Assembly (NCBI GenBank): GCA_002812745.2
Contig: NCSJ02000163.1
Coordinates: 28,886-92,885 of the forward strand
DNA: 64,000 nucleotides
Reading direction: 5' to 3'
Source: Scytalidium lignicola
Taxonomy: Eukaryota > Ascomycota > Leotiomycetes
In this document: in pieces, positions 9,803 to 21,675 of the stretch
Layout of the letters: each line of letters starts with the position of its first letter
Position numbering within the stretch: the first letter of the stretch is position 1
Translations under genes and position numbers: made by a program
Notes under the pieces: model-generated
What the model saw: the letters and a program-made list of their open reading frames with translations, nothing else
Databases searched by the model: none
Told to the model about the DNA's origin: nothing

Positions 9803-12066
9803 TCACTTCTGTTTCTCGTTTGTCTTAGCAATATCTAAAATAATTTCCCTTAACTCCTTAACCTCTTTCCTCAACTTCAGACACTCAATCGTAGCCTGAT
9901 CCTGCTCAACATTTGGCTTAACTTTCAAAACTGCCTTATCCCACCCCTCGCCTTGGAAATTGATATGTTCCTCCATCTGTTCCCACTCCTCAATTGTATC
10001 ATCATCTTCCTCACCCCTGCCCCTATTACTTCTGACGGACCTAGCACTTCGAATCTCAAAAAAGGCCGCAACAAGCAAGAGAGGGGAGTATACGATCCCC
10101 ATGACATAATCGTTCAACCGGTTATATTTCTCTTTCGGTAGCCACCATTCGAATGGGATGATTAGAAAGAAGATTTCAATCAAGTTTAATGGAGCTATGA
10201 AGACGTTTTCATCGGGTGCACGCACAAACTGAATGGTCTTTTGGCTGAAGAGAGCCATGTATTCGTCGACGGCATTGTCAGTAATGTCCTGTATCAAGAA
10301 TTAGTATTGCGATCGATAGGCTAGAGTTGATATCGAACGTACCTGATATGCTGAGTTGTAAAGAGCAATCAGAATATTTAGAAGGACAACCATGATCAAG
10401 AATGTAAAGATGTAATAGAGGATAATGCCAAAGGGCGGAGCAAAGTTGTCGAAACCACTGAAATCTGGGGATTGCATAACCGTATTTGCCATAGCCTGCA
10501 GAATAAACTTGGTTGCCTGCAATTTGTTAGTCCCACGAAAATCGATTGAAATGTAACTGGGGGTTACTTACATCGGTATTAGAGTCTGCGAAATCCATGC
10601 CTACGAATGCTTGGAGGAAACCAATGACTATTGCAAGGAGGAGTGCAAAAAAGATCAATGACTCCTTCATCATAACCTTCAAGACTACGAGCATTGTGCC
10701 AAAGAATCGAACCGAATCGAGGTATAAGAATAATCTCATCCAGAACATTGGGGCAGAAAAAGCTACATATATCAGTGTGGGATCTCTCTTAGAGAATACC
10801 GCGAACTTACCTAAGAAATTGTAACTCAGTTCATTGAGAACACCCCGCTTATGTTCATGTATAGGATGTGATAAAGCAACGAAGCGAATAACCAGACTTA
10901 TCGTCAGAAGAGAGTACAAAGTTAGGTTGAAGACATTCCAGAACCCAATATAGTTCCAGCCGACTTTCCAAAACTTAGCAGCTTCATCGCATATAAATCC
11001 GGCTGTAAAGATGTACAGCAATCCTTCGATGACATCTAAATCACCATTTGGATTTACCGTGTTGACCGCAGCGGTATAAAAACCGAGGTAGATCAAGGAA
11101 AAGATGACTTGGGTTGCGTTTTGATACACGGGAGCACGCATTCGATCCGGATCAACGTGATGCCAATAGTAGATATCATCCCTTTTTTTATAATCGACAA
11201 AATTGGAAGGGTCTTCATCATCCTGAACCACCCATCCTCTCCACAAATAGTTCACGACCTTCTGATAGCCGGACGATCCCATGACCCGTAGAGCGTGCAG
11301 ATCAACTGCGCGCTCAACGACATTTGCAGGGGTGGTTGGTTCATTATTAAACATGATAGAATACCTTTTTAAGAGCATCTCGTGCATAAGGTATCCCATA
11401 TCTTCCTCGCTCTCGATCCTAACTTGATTAGCCTAACGCTACATAATAGTTGTACTCTCGCCGATACTTACAGTCTTTTTGCGATAACTTCACACGCGAC
11501 TGCGCGGAGATTATATAGATCGGCATCCCATAACTCGGCCACGGACTGTTTCTTAAACCATCGTGTGTTGATGAGCAATGCAAACACCTACGCGTACCTA
11601 GTTCAGCGATCTGCAACAGTGAATGGCATTCTGGAATCAAATTGCTTACCACACAAGCTCGATAATCAGCCCCGCCAGCTTCCTTTGCAGCTTGAATTAC
11701 CTGGTTCGTGATGATTCGACTATGCGGGCTCGTTATCTGCGATTCTTCCAACTCGCACGACACGCATTCTTGTACCAGGTACCGCAACCTAAGAGCCACT
11801 TTCGTGACCTCTCGCGCGGGAATTGCAGATGTCAATGACCCATCATGATATGATGGGAGCACTATGAAGATTAGCTTTCGCTAATCCGCTAATCTTGGGA
11901 GGGTTTTCTTGTATAAGAATTGGAACTTACAGCGCTGGTGCTGGTCTCTCCACCCGAGTTGATTCGCGCTGCAACAATGCGGTTAGGGTGTCGACGACAG
12001 GATAACAACTGTAAAGCATTTGACTTACCTTCCGTCGAACCCAAACAATCTGCTCCAATTCACCAT
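9803..12066 (-). CDS. yvc1: Yvc1-type vacuolar TRP cation channel
   Basis: Transient receptor potential channel that releases Ca2+ from the vacuole on stretch or osmotic shock in yeast. Eight exons join to 620 aa: 12066-12029, 11968-11931, 11861-11650, 11587-11472, 11418-10811, 10762-10572, 10516-10343 and 10288-9803. The cytoplasmic N-terminal domain contains EVTKVALRLRYLVQECVSCE and an ankyrin-poor helical region as in other fungal Yvc1 proteins. Several membrane segments follow, then the strongly conserved LDSVRFFGTMLVVLKVMMKE, ALLLAIVIGFLQAFVGMD, and the pore and last helix region ILQAMANTVMQSPDFSGFDN and GIILYYIFTFLIMVVLLNIL. The C-terminal tail has an acidic cluster (GRGEEDDDTIEEWEQ), as expected for the Ca2+-sensing tail, and ends with a short coiled coil. 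Splices were chosen by frame and canonical sites; the first two small exons are the least certain part. Confidence 0.92.
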
Positions 12067-12422
12067 CTTCAATTGATCATTTACATATGGATTTGCAACT
12101 GGAAGAAGCAGGAGAGATTGGAAAGCTGTTGCGGTGGTCAATTACTCGTAATCACAGCAAGCTTGGTCTGTGGCTTGGTTTGGCGGCACCGTGACGTCGC
12201 CATCGGGCAGGGTTAAAATCCCTGTTCAGCTGAATCCAGATCTCGGCTATCTGAGGTAGCACCAAACCTCTCCCCCTTCGAGATTGGTTGGAAATAGAAA
12301 AATGAATTACCGTGTGGTATTGTCAAAGGATCCAAGTAGACAGACACATCAATAATTCTCTAGCTATATTACAGTCTATCAAGGCTGTCCCTACATGCGA
12401 TAATCTACGAGCCACGCTCTAT
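12067..12422. other. Intergenic between yvc1 and spf1
   Basis: A 356-bp gap holding the upstream region of yvc1 and the 3' flank of spf1, both on the minus strand. No further gene is seen. Confidence 0.5.
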
Positions 12423-15400
12423 CTATGAACGACCAGCTTGCTTCGCCGCCAACTTCGCCTCGAGCTCCTCAATCTGCTTCCTGCTCTTTTCCTCCTCTAG
12501 CCGGATAATCTCCTGGAGCTCATCATCTTTCCTCTTCTGCTCTCTAGCCAACTGATCAGGTCGCCGCATAGCAATATCTTTCGGCTTGTAATCACTAAAT
12601 AACGCTTTCAGGGTCTTCTCAATCACCCAGCAACCAAGATAATCGAATATCATGGTGAGGGTCATTGTGTACTTGAACTCTGCCGTGAAGGGGACCAGTT
12701 TCATTTGCTCGTTGATCTCCGGGATAAATTCAGTTGAGCATGAGAATGCGATACCGGAAACAGCGATGATTCCCCAGAACATTCCTCTGTTTTCTGAACG
12801 GAATTGTTAGTTTGGTCTAAACACTCTCATAATAAGATACTAACCAGAAAGAGCCTCCCGGAATGGCCGGCCTTGGTAGTTGATTGCAAATGTAGAAATT
12901 TGCTGGATAAGCTGCAGCAGATAAACAGCGCTGTTCAAGAGAGAAGGAGAAAATTCGCCTTCTAGATCAACTTCCTGGTCCCGACTGTATGTAGTATTAG
13001 CATCATATTCACACAGGACAAATTCTGTACTTACGGAGAAATCTGATCACAGAAGCGGGCAATATAAATAAGTGTAAAGATATGAACAGCGAATTGACCG
13101 AGGATCGAACCGATGATGTAAAAGTTGAAAATATTAGGTTGTGGACGTTCTTTTGACAAGGTTTCGACAGACTTGGCTCGAGAAATGGATAAGAAACAGA
13201 CACTCATGAGCATGCCGCTGATGGTGACCTGGCCATCGCCAAATTTGATACCTTCGAGATACAACACACTCAGACTGTATGCACTAATGAGGCAGTTGAG
13301 CGCGAGAATTTTGTACATTTGAATGGTGGCCACGAGCGTGCAGCGACCTTGTCGAATGATATTGGGAATTGCGATGACATTGCTAAGTTTACTGGTGAAT
13401 GGGGCCGCGACGGAAGCGTCCCCAAGCTTTATGGTAGGTGGTTCATCATCATCAAGTTCTTGCTCCATCATACTCTGAGTGAACTTGTCGGCGAGACTAG
13501 CAGCTTTGGTTACGGCTTCTGCAGGTGCTGCCCTCCCATTTTTCCCATCAATAAGAGCTTGAGCAGCAGGGGAAGTGATGGTCTCAATCTTATCTGTCTT
13601 CATTGCATTTTCACTCTGAGCAACCATAGCGCCTTTCTTTTGTGCCTCACGTTCCATAGCCTTTTCGTAATGTGGGTTGCTTGGTCCAGGAGGGTACAAG
13701 TGAGCAATGAGAATAGGCACTGGCGGAGCTGGTTGATTGAATCGCGTAAGCATGGAAACTTGTTTTTCATAAAGCTCCTTCATCTTGTTATTCCTGAAAT
13801 GTTCCGCAATCTTGTTGAGGTCATCTTGAGAACCATTGAGCAGAGCAACACCGATGTGAGCCTGCTTTAAAGCACCGACATCATTGGTTCCATCACCAGC
13901 CATGAGAGTATGATATCCGAGGTCCTTCAATCCAGTTAAGATCTCCTCCTTCTGTTTCGGAGAAACACGAGCATAAACCCAGGTATAACGATACAGAGTA
14001 GATAGAGCAACTTGGCCCTTGAATTTTGCTAAAGCATAACCGGTGACACATAGATCATTTGAATCGATGATCTTTTGATCGATGGGTTTGGTAGGATCAA
14101 CTGGGATACTAATGCTGTCATCCACGCTTCGCCAGACAAGTTTGTCACCCGAACTATCCTGTTCAGGGGTATCTAATATTAAGACATCTCTATCAACAAT
14201 CTCAACCTCTCTTGCAACATGAACAGCGGTTAGTGGATTATCGCCAGTAATCATGACCACCCGATGACTACTCTCATTGAGCATTTGAACAGACTTCTTT
14301 GCATCTTCTTTAAGTGGGCAATGGAGAACCAAGAATCCGGCGAAGTGCAGTTGATCTTCAACCTTTTCTCGCTTGAGGTCGTTGATCTTACCAGACCCAA
14401 GTTCGCTATCAGTAGTAAGATGCTTGTAGGCCAACGCGAGGACACGAGATCCTTTCCGAGTGAAGTATTTGTAGGTCTCCTCATAATCAGCAGGAACCTT
14501 GACGAGCATCTTTTGAATGGTCTCCGGAGCCCCTTTGACACCAACGAAGGTACTCTTGATTTTCTTGCCTAATCCCGGGTTTACCACAGTAATGGTTGCG
14601 ACAGAACTCTGGCGTTTGAGAGCTGAAGAGAACTGAAATCGACGTTTAATCTGAACAGAAGTTGCCATAGGGGACGCGCCCATGATCGAGGCTGCTCTCT
14701 TATTCGTCAATGTGTCATTTTTACCTAGAACCCATCCCAGGGAAGTCACAGTTGCCTTTTCCATAGGGTCTCCAACTATATCGCCTTCGTCCAATCTAAC
14801 AAGAGCGTGAGCAGTGGCCAGAACCAGCGTAGTCTCTAAGCCAGCCTCCAAAACAGGACTCATATGGCTATGTGCTCCATCTTTCTCGCGCGGAGTATCA
14901 GTACCAGAACGATCTAATCCAAGGCCTGCGATTCCCTCCACGACCAAATCTTCTCCTGTAAGAGTTCCTGTTTTATCAAAGCAGGCAACATCAACACGGC
15001 CAGCAAACGGGATCCGGAACGGCTCAGTGCAATAAATAGCATAGCGACTAAGAGCAGCCAGACTAGTATTAACAGCTAAACTCAGTTCCATAGGAAGTTC
15101 TGGGGGCACCACACTCGTAACGATTAATACGCAATCAAGAAGTAGCTTGGACCGTTTTCTATCTTTTCTTACACCTTCATCCCAAACATACCAAGAGGCT
15201 GCAAGTGCAAAGATCAAGAGGAAGAGAATGAAGAGAAGAGCTTCGGCATTGTTGGCAGAGACACGTTCTGTAGAGTATATCATTGTTCGAACCAAGCTTC
15301 CTTGGGAAGTCTCGAAGCCGGTCTTAACAACAATTGCCATCGCGCCATTGTCTGGAGGCTTTGCGACACCAGATAGAATTTGTGGCCGCTCCTCTTCGCT

Positions 15401-16569
15401 ATTTCCATGAGTTACTTGAAGGACTTTAGTTCCACCAAAGAGAAAGACAGTTTTATCAAGACCCTCGGGCTCGAGGATTGCATCAGAAGGCCTCAACTGG
15501 ATGGAATCTTTCAACAAGGGCGTACTTTCTCCAGATAGCATGGCCTCATTGACAATGACGCTACCCTCAACAAGGATCATATCGCAAGCAACACCACTGT
15601 CCTCCTTCGTCCGGCCTACCGAAACTAGATCACCAGGAAGAAGTTTATCACTTTGAGTTTCTATCCATTTATTCAACCTGAATACCCAGATATCATAAGG
15701 TTTGATACTCATAGAGCGAAATTCATTTAGAGTTCTCTGGCGCTGCCACACGACAGTGCTCTCGAACACAACCAACATGAACAATGTAAAGAGCGAATAG
15801 TACCAATACTCGTCCAACATCCACAATCCAACGCAAAAAACCTGGAATACGAAGAAGGGTGCCACTGCATGTTCCTTAAACAATTCGGTGAATGTTGGGA
15901 CTGGGATATCAAAGGTATTGTCGCCATAATGTTGATGTATCCTGGACAGCTCGGACTCAGTAGTAATGCCTCTTGACTTTTGGAAATATCCGATAACTGG
16001 TTTTGGATCAGAATCAATCACGTAAGTCAAAGGTGAGAAGCTCTTCTTTTCCGGATTGTAGAGGAATCGTCGCTTCTGAAAGAGGAAGGAGACGTTGTTT
16101 TTGCCACCAGCCTAGATTAAAAAAATGTTAAGAATTGTATAACGTTCAAGAATGAGGAGACATACATTATCCCTTTCAATCTTGCAAATTTCTGCAAGAC
16201 CAGCGTTTGCGACAGGGAGAACCTTAATCAGCTTGGCATCCTGCACATCCTTGGCCTTGGTGGTCGTGAAGAGGGCTCGTAGGTTAACGCTCCAGTGTGT
16301 GCTGAGCCAGAAGAGGCTCTGCACGGTAAGAATCGTTCCACACCAAACGAATGTCCATTCCTGCCCGCCAATATGCTTGTCGTAGAGGTCTTGGGAAAGA
16401 TAATATCGGAAGAAAATTGGCCAGATGATAGCGAAGGGCCACACGTATGTGTGGATGTACAGTGGCACTACCGAATGTTAGATTCCATCACTTCAGCAAG
16501 AATGGGATCCTCACGAGGATTATGCAATGTAGAAGAAGCGATTAAATGATTATCCACAAGAGGCGCCAT
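12423..16569 (-). CDS. spf1: P5A-type ATPase Spf1 (ER transmembrane helix dislocase)
   Basis: P-type ATPase of the ER membrane that removes mistargeted tail-anchored and mitochondrial helices; loss disturbs ER Ca2+, Mn2+ and glycosylation in yeast. Five exons join to 1314 aa: 16569-16515, 16467-16166, 16111-13035, 12984-12845 and 12793-12423. Residues 1-120 carry the P5A-specific N-terminal membrane helices (YVWPFAIIWPIFF, EWTFVWCGTILTVQSLFWLS). The actuator loop has VNEAMLSGEST. The P5A helix-4 signature is PPELPMELSLAVN, and the phosphorylated aspartate is Asp498 in DKTGTLT. The hinge region reads MAGDGTNDVGALKQAHIGVA. A Lys/Glu/Ala-rich insertion follows the hinge, and the C-terminal tail is a charged coiled coil. 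The splice between exons 1 and 2 restores TLHNPLPLYIHTYVWPF, matching fungal orthologues. The exon 5 acceptor (TTCAG) was chosen over a nearby AG because it preserves the frame (LSENRGMFWG). Confidence 0.95.
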
Positions 16570-17407
16570 TGCGCAACCAGAATGGGAGAAAGAAGGCAAC
16601 TCTTTGTCGTTAATGGGGTTTGTTAAGAATATGTGGCTCGAAGGTGTGAATTATTCCCTATCGTGGCGACACGCGCACGGACCAGCTTTGTATCTTCCGC
16701 AGTTTCTCCTGAAAACCCACTTTGCTATCCTCTTAGATTCAGAATTTGAAATATATGGTCTTGATCTTTAAACATGGCGATATCCGTTAAGGTTTCACAG
16801 CTGCTATGTGTACGTCTTGCTATTAGCTCTCTTCATTCTGGGGCGCCTCTAGATGGCCAAGCACCAAATAACGTTTTCTACGTCTAATGAGAACTCTATA
16901 AATTATACAAATATATTACCATCTGTCTATTTAGTATTTGACCTAAAGGTTTCCTAATTGTACCACGAGATTGGCCTATGGGGTTTCTACTCATAAATCA
17001 CATAATTGCATAGCAATCCCATGCAGTATTTGTGAATGTTACGGCCTCTAGTGGCTCCGAACACCGCAAACCCAAATGGTGGAGAGGGTTATTTATATAT
17101 CCGACCTACCAGAAGCAGAAGCAGGCTTACAATGTGCTTGAAAAAATCTGAAGGTACAGTAGCTGTCCTTGGAGGACTTGGCGTGGTATGTTATTGGAAC
17201 CGTATTCTCGATATGTTGGTGTCGATGACGTCGTGAGACCAAGTTACCGTGAAACATGCAGAATGCTAGCCTCTTAAGACCACTATTTACAAGAACACTT
17301 GTCCCACTTGTCGGGTTGGTTGCCAATTGCTGGATGATTGTGATTTTGTCAACCCTGAATTCAATAATCCAGGAATCGTTCGTCAATTGCTTCGTACCAA
17401 CTGGAGA
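16570..17407. other. Divergent upstream region, RING-like frame near its end
   Basis: Upstream region between spf1 (minus) and phospholipase D (plus). At 17297-17314 the plus strand encodes TCPTCR in the same frame as the downstream phospholipase D first exon, with no stop between. This may be chance, an N-terminal extension, or a scrap of a RING gene. The rest has no recognisable coding content. Confidence 0.35.
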
Positions 17408-20236
17408 ATGTTTCACACAAAGGACAAGATCGATGGGGAGCCGGGTAAGACGCAAGGTATATTTAAAGAATCATGGAAAGCAAATCTTATCAATAAGAAG
17501 TAACTATAACCCTAGTAGTGTAAATATATTAGTTCTAATATAAACTAGGCACAAGATTGGAAAATTCGCAAACTTGGTAACACATCAGTTGACAGATATA
17601 CTGTATCCAAGCACTAAATAAACTATCAGATCAACCCAAATCATCGCCATGATGAAAAACACGAAAAGGAGACCGACGAGAAAAGAACCAAAATTTCCCA
17701 ATCCCACAGATTTGGTTCATTTGCACCAGAACGCCCTGGCAACAATATAAAATGGTATGTCGACGGAAGAGACTATTTCTGGGTGAGTATCAATTTATTC
17801 TATTTTATACAGCTGGTGACCATCTACTAACTTGGAATACAGGCAGTCTCTGTCGCTCTTGATCGAGCCAAAGAGACGATATATATTGCAGATTGGTGGC
17901 TTTCTCCAGAGTTATTTTTGCGACGACCACCACACCAAAATCAAGAGTGGCGTATAGATCAAGTTCTTAAGCGTAGAGCAGAAGCTGGCGTGAAGATATA
18001 TATCATTATTTATCGAGAAGTCGCGGTAACTACGGGCAGGCAATACCTTTGTTGTTTCTCATCTAATCTCTTCTCAGGCTGCCCTCACCTGTAACTCCGA
18101 ACATACCAAGCATGCCATGCAAGGCTTGTGTCCAGAGGGGTCTCCAGGTCATGGTAATATCCATATTATGCGACATCCTGATCATAATGTGTTTGAAAAT
18201 GTATCTGATATGACCTTTTACTGGGCTCATCATGAGAAGTTGATTGTCATTGATTATGAGCTTGCATTCATAGGTGGTCTTGATCTCTGTTTTGGGAGAT
18301 GGGATTTACATCAACATTCACTATCAGATGTCCACCCTACAAGTGTAGCCGACGAGATCTGGCCCGGCCAGGATTTCAACAATAATCGAGTTATGGATTT
18401 CAAAGATGTCCAGGATTGGAAAACTAATGAATTATCAAAAGCAGAATATGGCCGCATGCCATGGCATGACGTTCATATGGGTCTTGTTGGAGATTGTGTA
18501 TACGACATTGCGGAGCATTTCGTGTTGCGCTGGAACTTCATTAAACGTGATAAGTATAAGCGTGACAGAAAATTTGACTGGATTACCCTAGAAGGCCGTG
18601 AAGGCCCGGACGAAGACCTAATTGGTGTCCAGAGACCTAAGCATCCTGTGGGCGAATATATCCGTCATCCAATATCCCCTCTCACTGCCAAAGGGTTTGG
18701 ATCCAAACATGGAACCGTGACAGCACAGGTCGTTCGAAGCAGTGCAGACTGGTCAAGTGGCATACTTACAGAACATAGTATCCAAAATGCATACAGTGAG
18801 GTGATTCGGAACGCGGAGCACTACGTGTATATCGAAAATCAANTTTTTTATCACCGCCACGGGTGGCAAGCAAGCTCCGATAAAAAATACAATTGGCAGA
18901 GCTATTGTTGATGCTGTGGTGCGTGCAGCGAAGGAAGGTAGAACATTTCGAGTTATTGCTATTATACCATCTGTTCCAGGATTTGCTGGCGACCTACGAG
19001 ATGATGCTGCTATTGGCACTAGGGCAATTATGGATTATCAATATAAATCAATATGTAGAGGAGAGCATTCAATATTCGAACAAATCCGTGCTCAAGGAGT
19101 CGATCCGACTAAATATGTCTTCTTCTTTAACCTTCGGTCATATGATCGTCTAAATAACACACCACAAATGAAGAAGAAAGAAGAGGAGTCGGGGGTAAAA
19201 TACCAGGATGTGCAACGGGCAGAAGCAGAAGAAATTATGGGAGAGGGTATTCATGGTTCGACAGATGCTCGCAGCAGGAAAGATAGACATATACGCAAGA
19301 AATCTTCAGATTCTACCGCTGAAGGGAAAGAAGAAAGAGTTCAAGCCCGGCGCAAGTTCGAAGCTGCGGGGGGAGAGGAAAGAGAGCCGATTAGCACAGA
19401 TAGCGTTGCTGGATGTGCCATGCTCAATCAAGGCAGGTTGGTTGACCAGCAATGGGATGGGCCGTTGGAAAGCGAAGTCGAAAATTGGATTCAAGAGGAA
19501 CTCTACGTCCACGGTAAACTTCTAATTGTTGACGACAGGACAGTTATTTGCGGGAGCTCAAATATTAATGATCGCTCTCAACTCGGTGATCATGATAGCG
19601 AACTATCCATTGTTATGACGGATACAAAGATGCTGAAGAGTACAATGGCAGGAAAATCATACGAAGCAGGCTACCATGCTGCTACGCTTAGGCGTTATCT
19701 CTGGAGAGAGCACCTAGGTCTTGTTGAACCACAAGAACTAGATGCTGGACAAGATCCAAATGCTCAACCACCGGATGTTCCAAATGATCCACACGAAGAT
19801 CAAACATATGAATTTGTTGCTGATCCCCTTAGCGATAATTTATGGGATATGTGGACAAAGAGGGCATCGGTGAACACTGATACTTTCCGGGAACTCTTCC
19901 ATGCTGACCCAGATAACCATGGTTAGTTATCCTTTCGCTAATGAATTGAATTTTACTGACATTCCTAGTTAAATCGTTCCAAGACTACGATAGATTTTTA
20001 CCGCCGAGGGGGGTGAAGGCAGGTCACATATTTAACATGATGATGAAACCTGAAGAGGTTCGAGCGAAACTCGATCAAATCAAGGGACATCTAGTGTGGA
20101 TGCCGATGGATTTCTTACAGGATGCTGAAATGGCTGAACCAGGTAAAGCCTTCCAACCCTAAAATAGGAGGCATCAATACTAACCCAGGGCTTAGGATTA
20201 CAAGTCAATTCATGGACACAGAGTGTCTATGCATGA
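17408..20236 (+). CDS. Phospholipase D, two HKD motifs, no PX/PH
   Basis: Hydrolyses phosphatidylcholine to phosphatidic acid and choline. Seven exons give about 837 aa: 17408-17499, 17549-17576, 17630-17782, 17843-18025, 18078-19921, 19969-20142 and 20196-20236. Conserved blocks include IKWYVDGRDYFWAVSVALD, ETIYIADWWLSPELFLRRPP, the first catalytic motif HHEKLIVID (His204), the IENQ block, and the second motif YVHGKLLIVDDRTVICGSSN (His630). The N-terminal PX and PH domains of yeast Spo14 are absent, as in the shorter filamentous-fungal enzymes. A Lys/Glu/Ser-rich linker of about 120 residues lies between the two lobes. At 18843 an N before a T run adds one base and breaks the frame between IENQ and FFITATGG; removing it restores the conserved reading, so I treat it as a sequencing error. 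The last exon acceptor (CTTAG) was chosen because it gives the family's usual ending GLQVNSWTQSVYA. The start is uncertain, as the frame stays open upstream to about 17269. Confidence 0.9.
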
Positions 20237-20675
20237 GCGGCAACTGTGGTCAAGAGAGGATGACAAGGATGCCATAATGGTGTAACGCCAGCTTTGAAAT
20301 TGTTCTTCTGTATCCTTCATTTATACNAAAAAAAATCAATAAAATACTATCACTATGTACTTACTCCGTATATCGCCTGTAATTATCTCTCTACTGACCA
20401 CTTGGTTGCTGTGTTATCGTGATTGGTTTGCTCTATGGAGCTAGACCCAGCTCAAGGGGAGGGGTAAACTCTTCAAGCAGCCCTGAACCTTGCTTCGGCC
20501 TCAGGCAAGAAATTCAGGGGCGGTGAGACATCGACGTGGGATGGCTGCCCCACCTCGAGGACAACAAGTTCCAGCTTTGCAAAACTATATAGCTCATCAC
20601 AACAGCTCCAAGTTAATATTTCCCTCAAAATTTACTATTCTTATATAGAAAAATTTCAGTACTTCACGAATCAAC
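20237..20675. other. Intergenic
   Basis: Space between phospholipase D and the HET-C2 gene on the same strand. There is an N before an A run at 20327. The 100 bases before 20676 are AT-rich with a TATATAG-like element near 20643. No gene is seen. Confidence 0.45.
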
Positions 20676-21478
20676 ATGGCTGCACAATCACCATATCCTC
20701 CGGGAGGTACTTACCTCGACACCATGAAGCGGTCGTTCGCAGACGTCCCAATTGACAAGGAGAACGACAATGCAATTTCTACGACTGAGTTTCTGGAAGC
20801 TGCTGAGTCTCTGACTGGACTCTTTGGTACCACATGCCAAGAAATCCTCGGTTTATTATTATATTAATAAAAAACTAGATGTCCTTGGATCTGTTGCATT
20901 CACTCCAGTCAAGAGCGATATGTTAGGCAACGTAAAGGTAGCTATATCATATGCCTCAAAAGAATTATTGAAACTTATAGTCTTGCAGAAAATTAGAGAC
21001 AGGCAGCTTGCTGCACCAGCTGAATCTGAAAATCTCCAAGCTCTGGTTCTTAACGAACTCAAAACCAAGAAGCACACTGCTACCGAGGGTCTCCTCTGGC
21101 TGGTCCGGTACGTAGATGCCCAACCTTTTGAGTTCTTTGTGATTCTTCATAACTGAATATTTTCTGACATCATCCCAATCTAGAGGACTCGACTTTACGG
21201 CACAAGCCCTTGCCAAAAATACGGCCTCCGACACCGAAGAACTCTCAACTTCCTTCAAAGACGCTTACGGCAATACTCTGAAACCCCACCACAGCTTCAT
21301 GGTGAAGCCCATCTTCAGTGCTGCTATGTCAGCAACTCCATACCGTAAAGATTTCTACGCAAAGCTAGGTGACGACTTGGATAAGGTGGTTTCTCAGTTG
21401 AAGGTTTGGCTTGCTGCTCTCCAGAATGTGATCGCGATCTTAAAGGCTTTCCTTGAGCGGAAGGAGGCACAATGGTAG
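20676..21478 (+). CDS. het-c2: HET-C2-like glycolipid transfer protein
   Basis: Cytosolic protein that carries glycosphingolipids between membranes; in Podospora anserina alleles of het-c set vegetative incompatibility. Four exons join to 207 aa: 20676-20826, 20879-20937, 20989-21107 and 21184-21478. The whole length matches the GLTP fold: TYLDTMKRSFADVPIDKEND, ISTTEFLEAAESLTGLFDVLG, then the sugar-binding D-N-K triad in SDMLGNVKKI (Asp64, Asn68, Lys71), the stacking tryptophan in EGLLWLVRGL (Trp107), and the histidine in LKPHHSF. The C-terminal helix ends AFLERKEAQW. Lipid-binding residues are intact, so it should be functional. Whether it has an incompatibility role in this species cannot be told from one allele. 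Confidence 0.95.
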
Positions 21479-21675
21479 ATATAAAAGGTATCTAAGGTAG
21501 TAGGAGCATATGAAATACGCTATTTAGGTTATGATGGAAGCTTTAGTCGGAATATATGACGGATTGGCGAGACCGGTTATTTTTAGTCCTCTTCAAGAGC
21601 ATTATTGCCATGATTTCAATAGGAAATCAGGCATTTAAGCGGCGTAAAACANTTTTTTTCCCCTATGACATGCAA

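Noticed and set aside
17093..17455. 120-codon minus-strand frame opposite the phospholipase D start
   Set aside because: It overlaps the better-supported plus-strand exon and has no recognisable motif.
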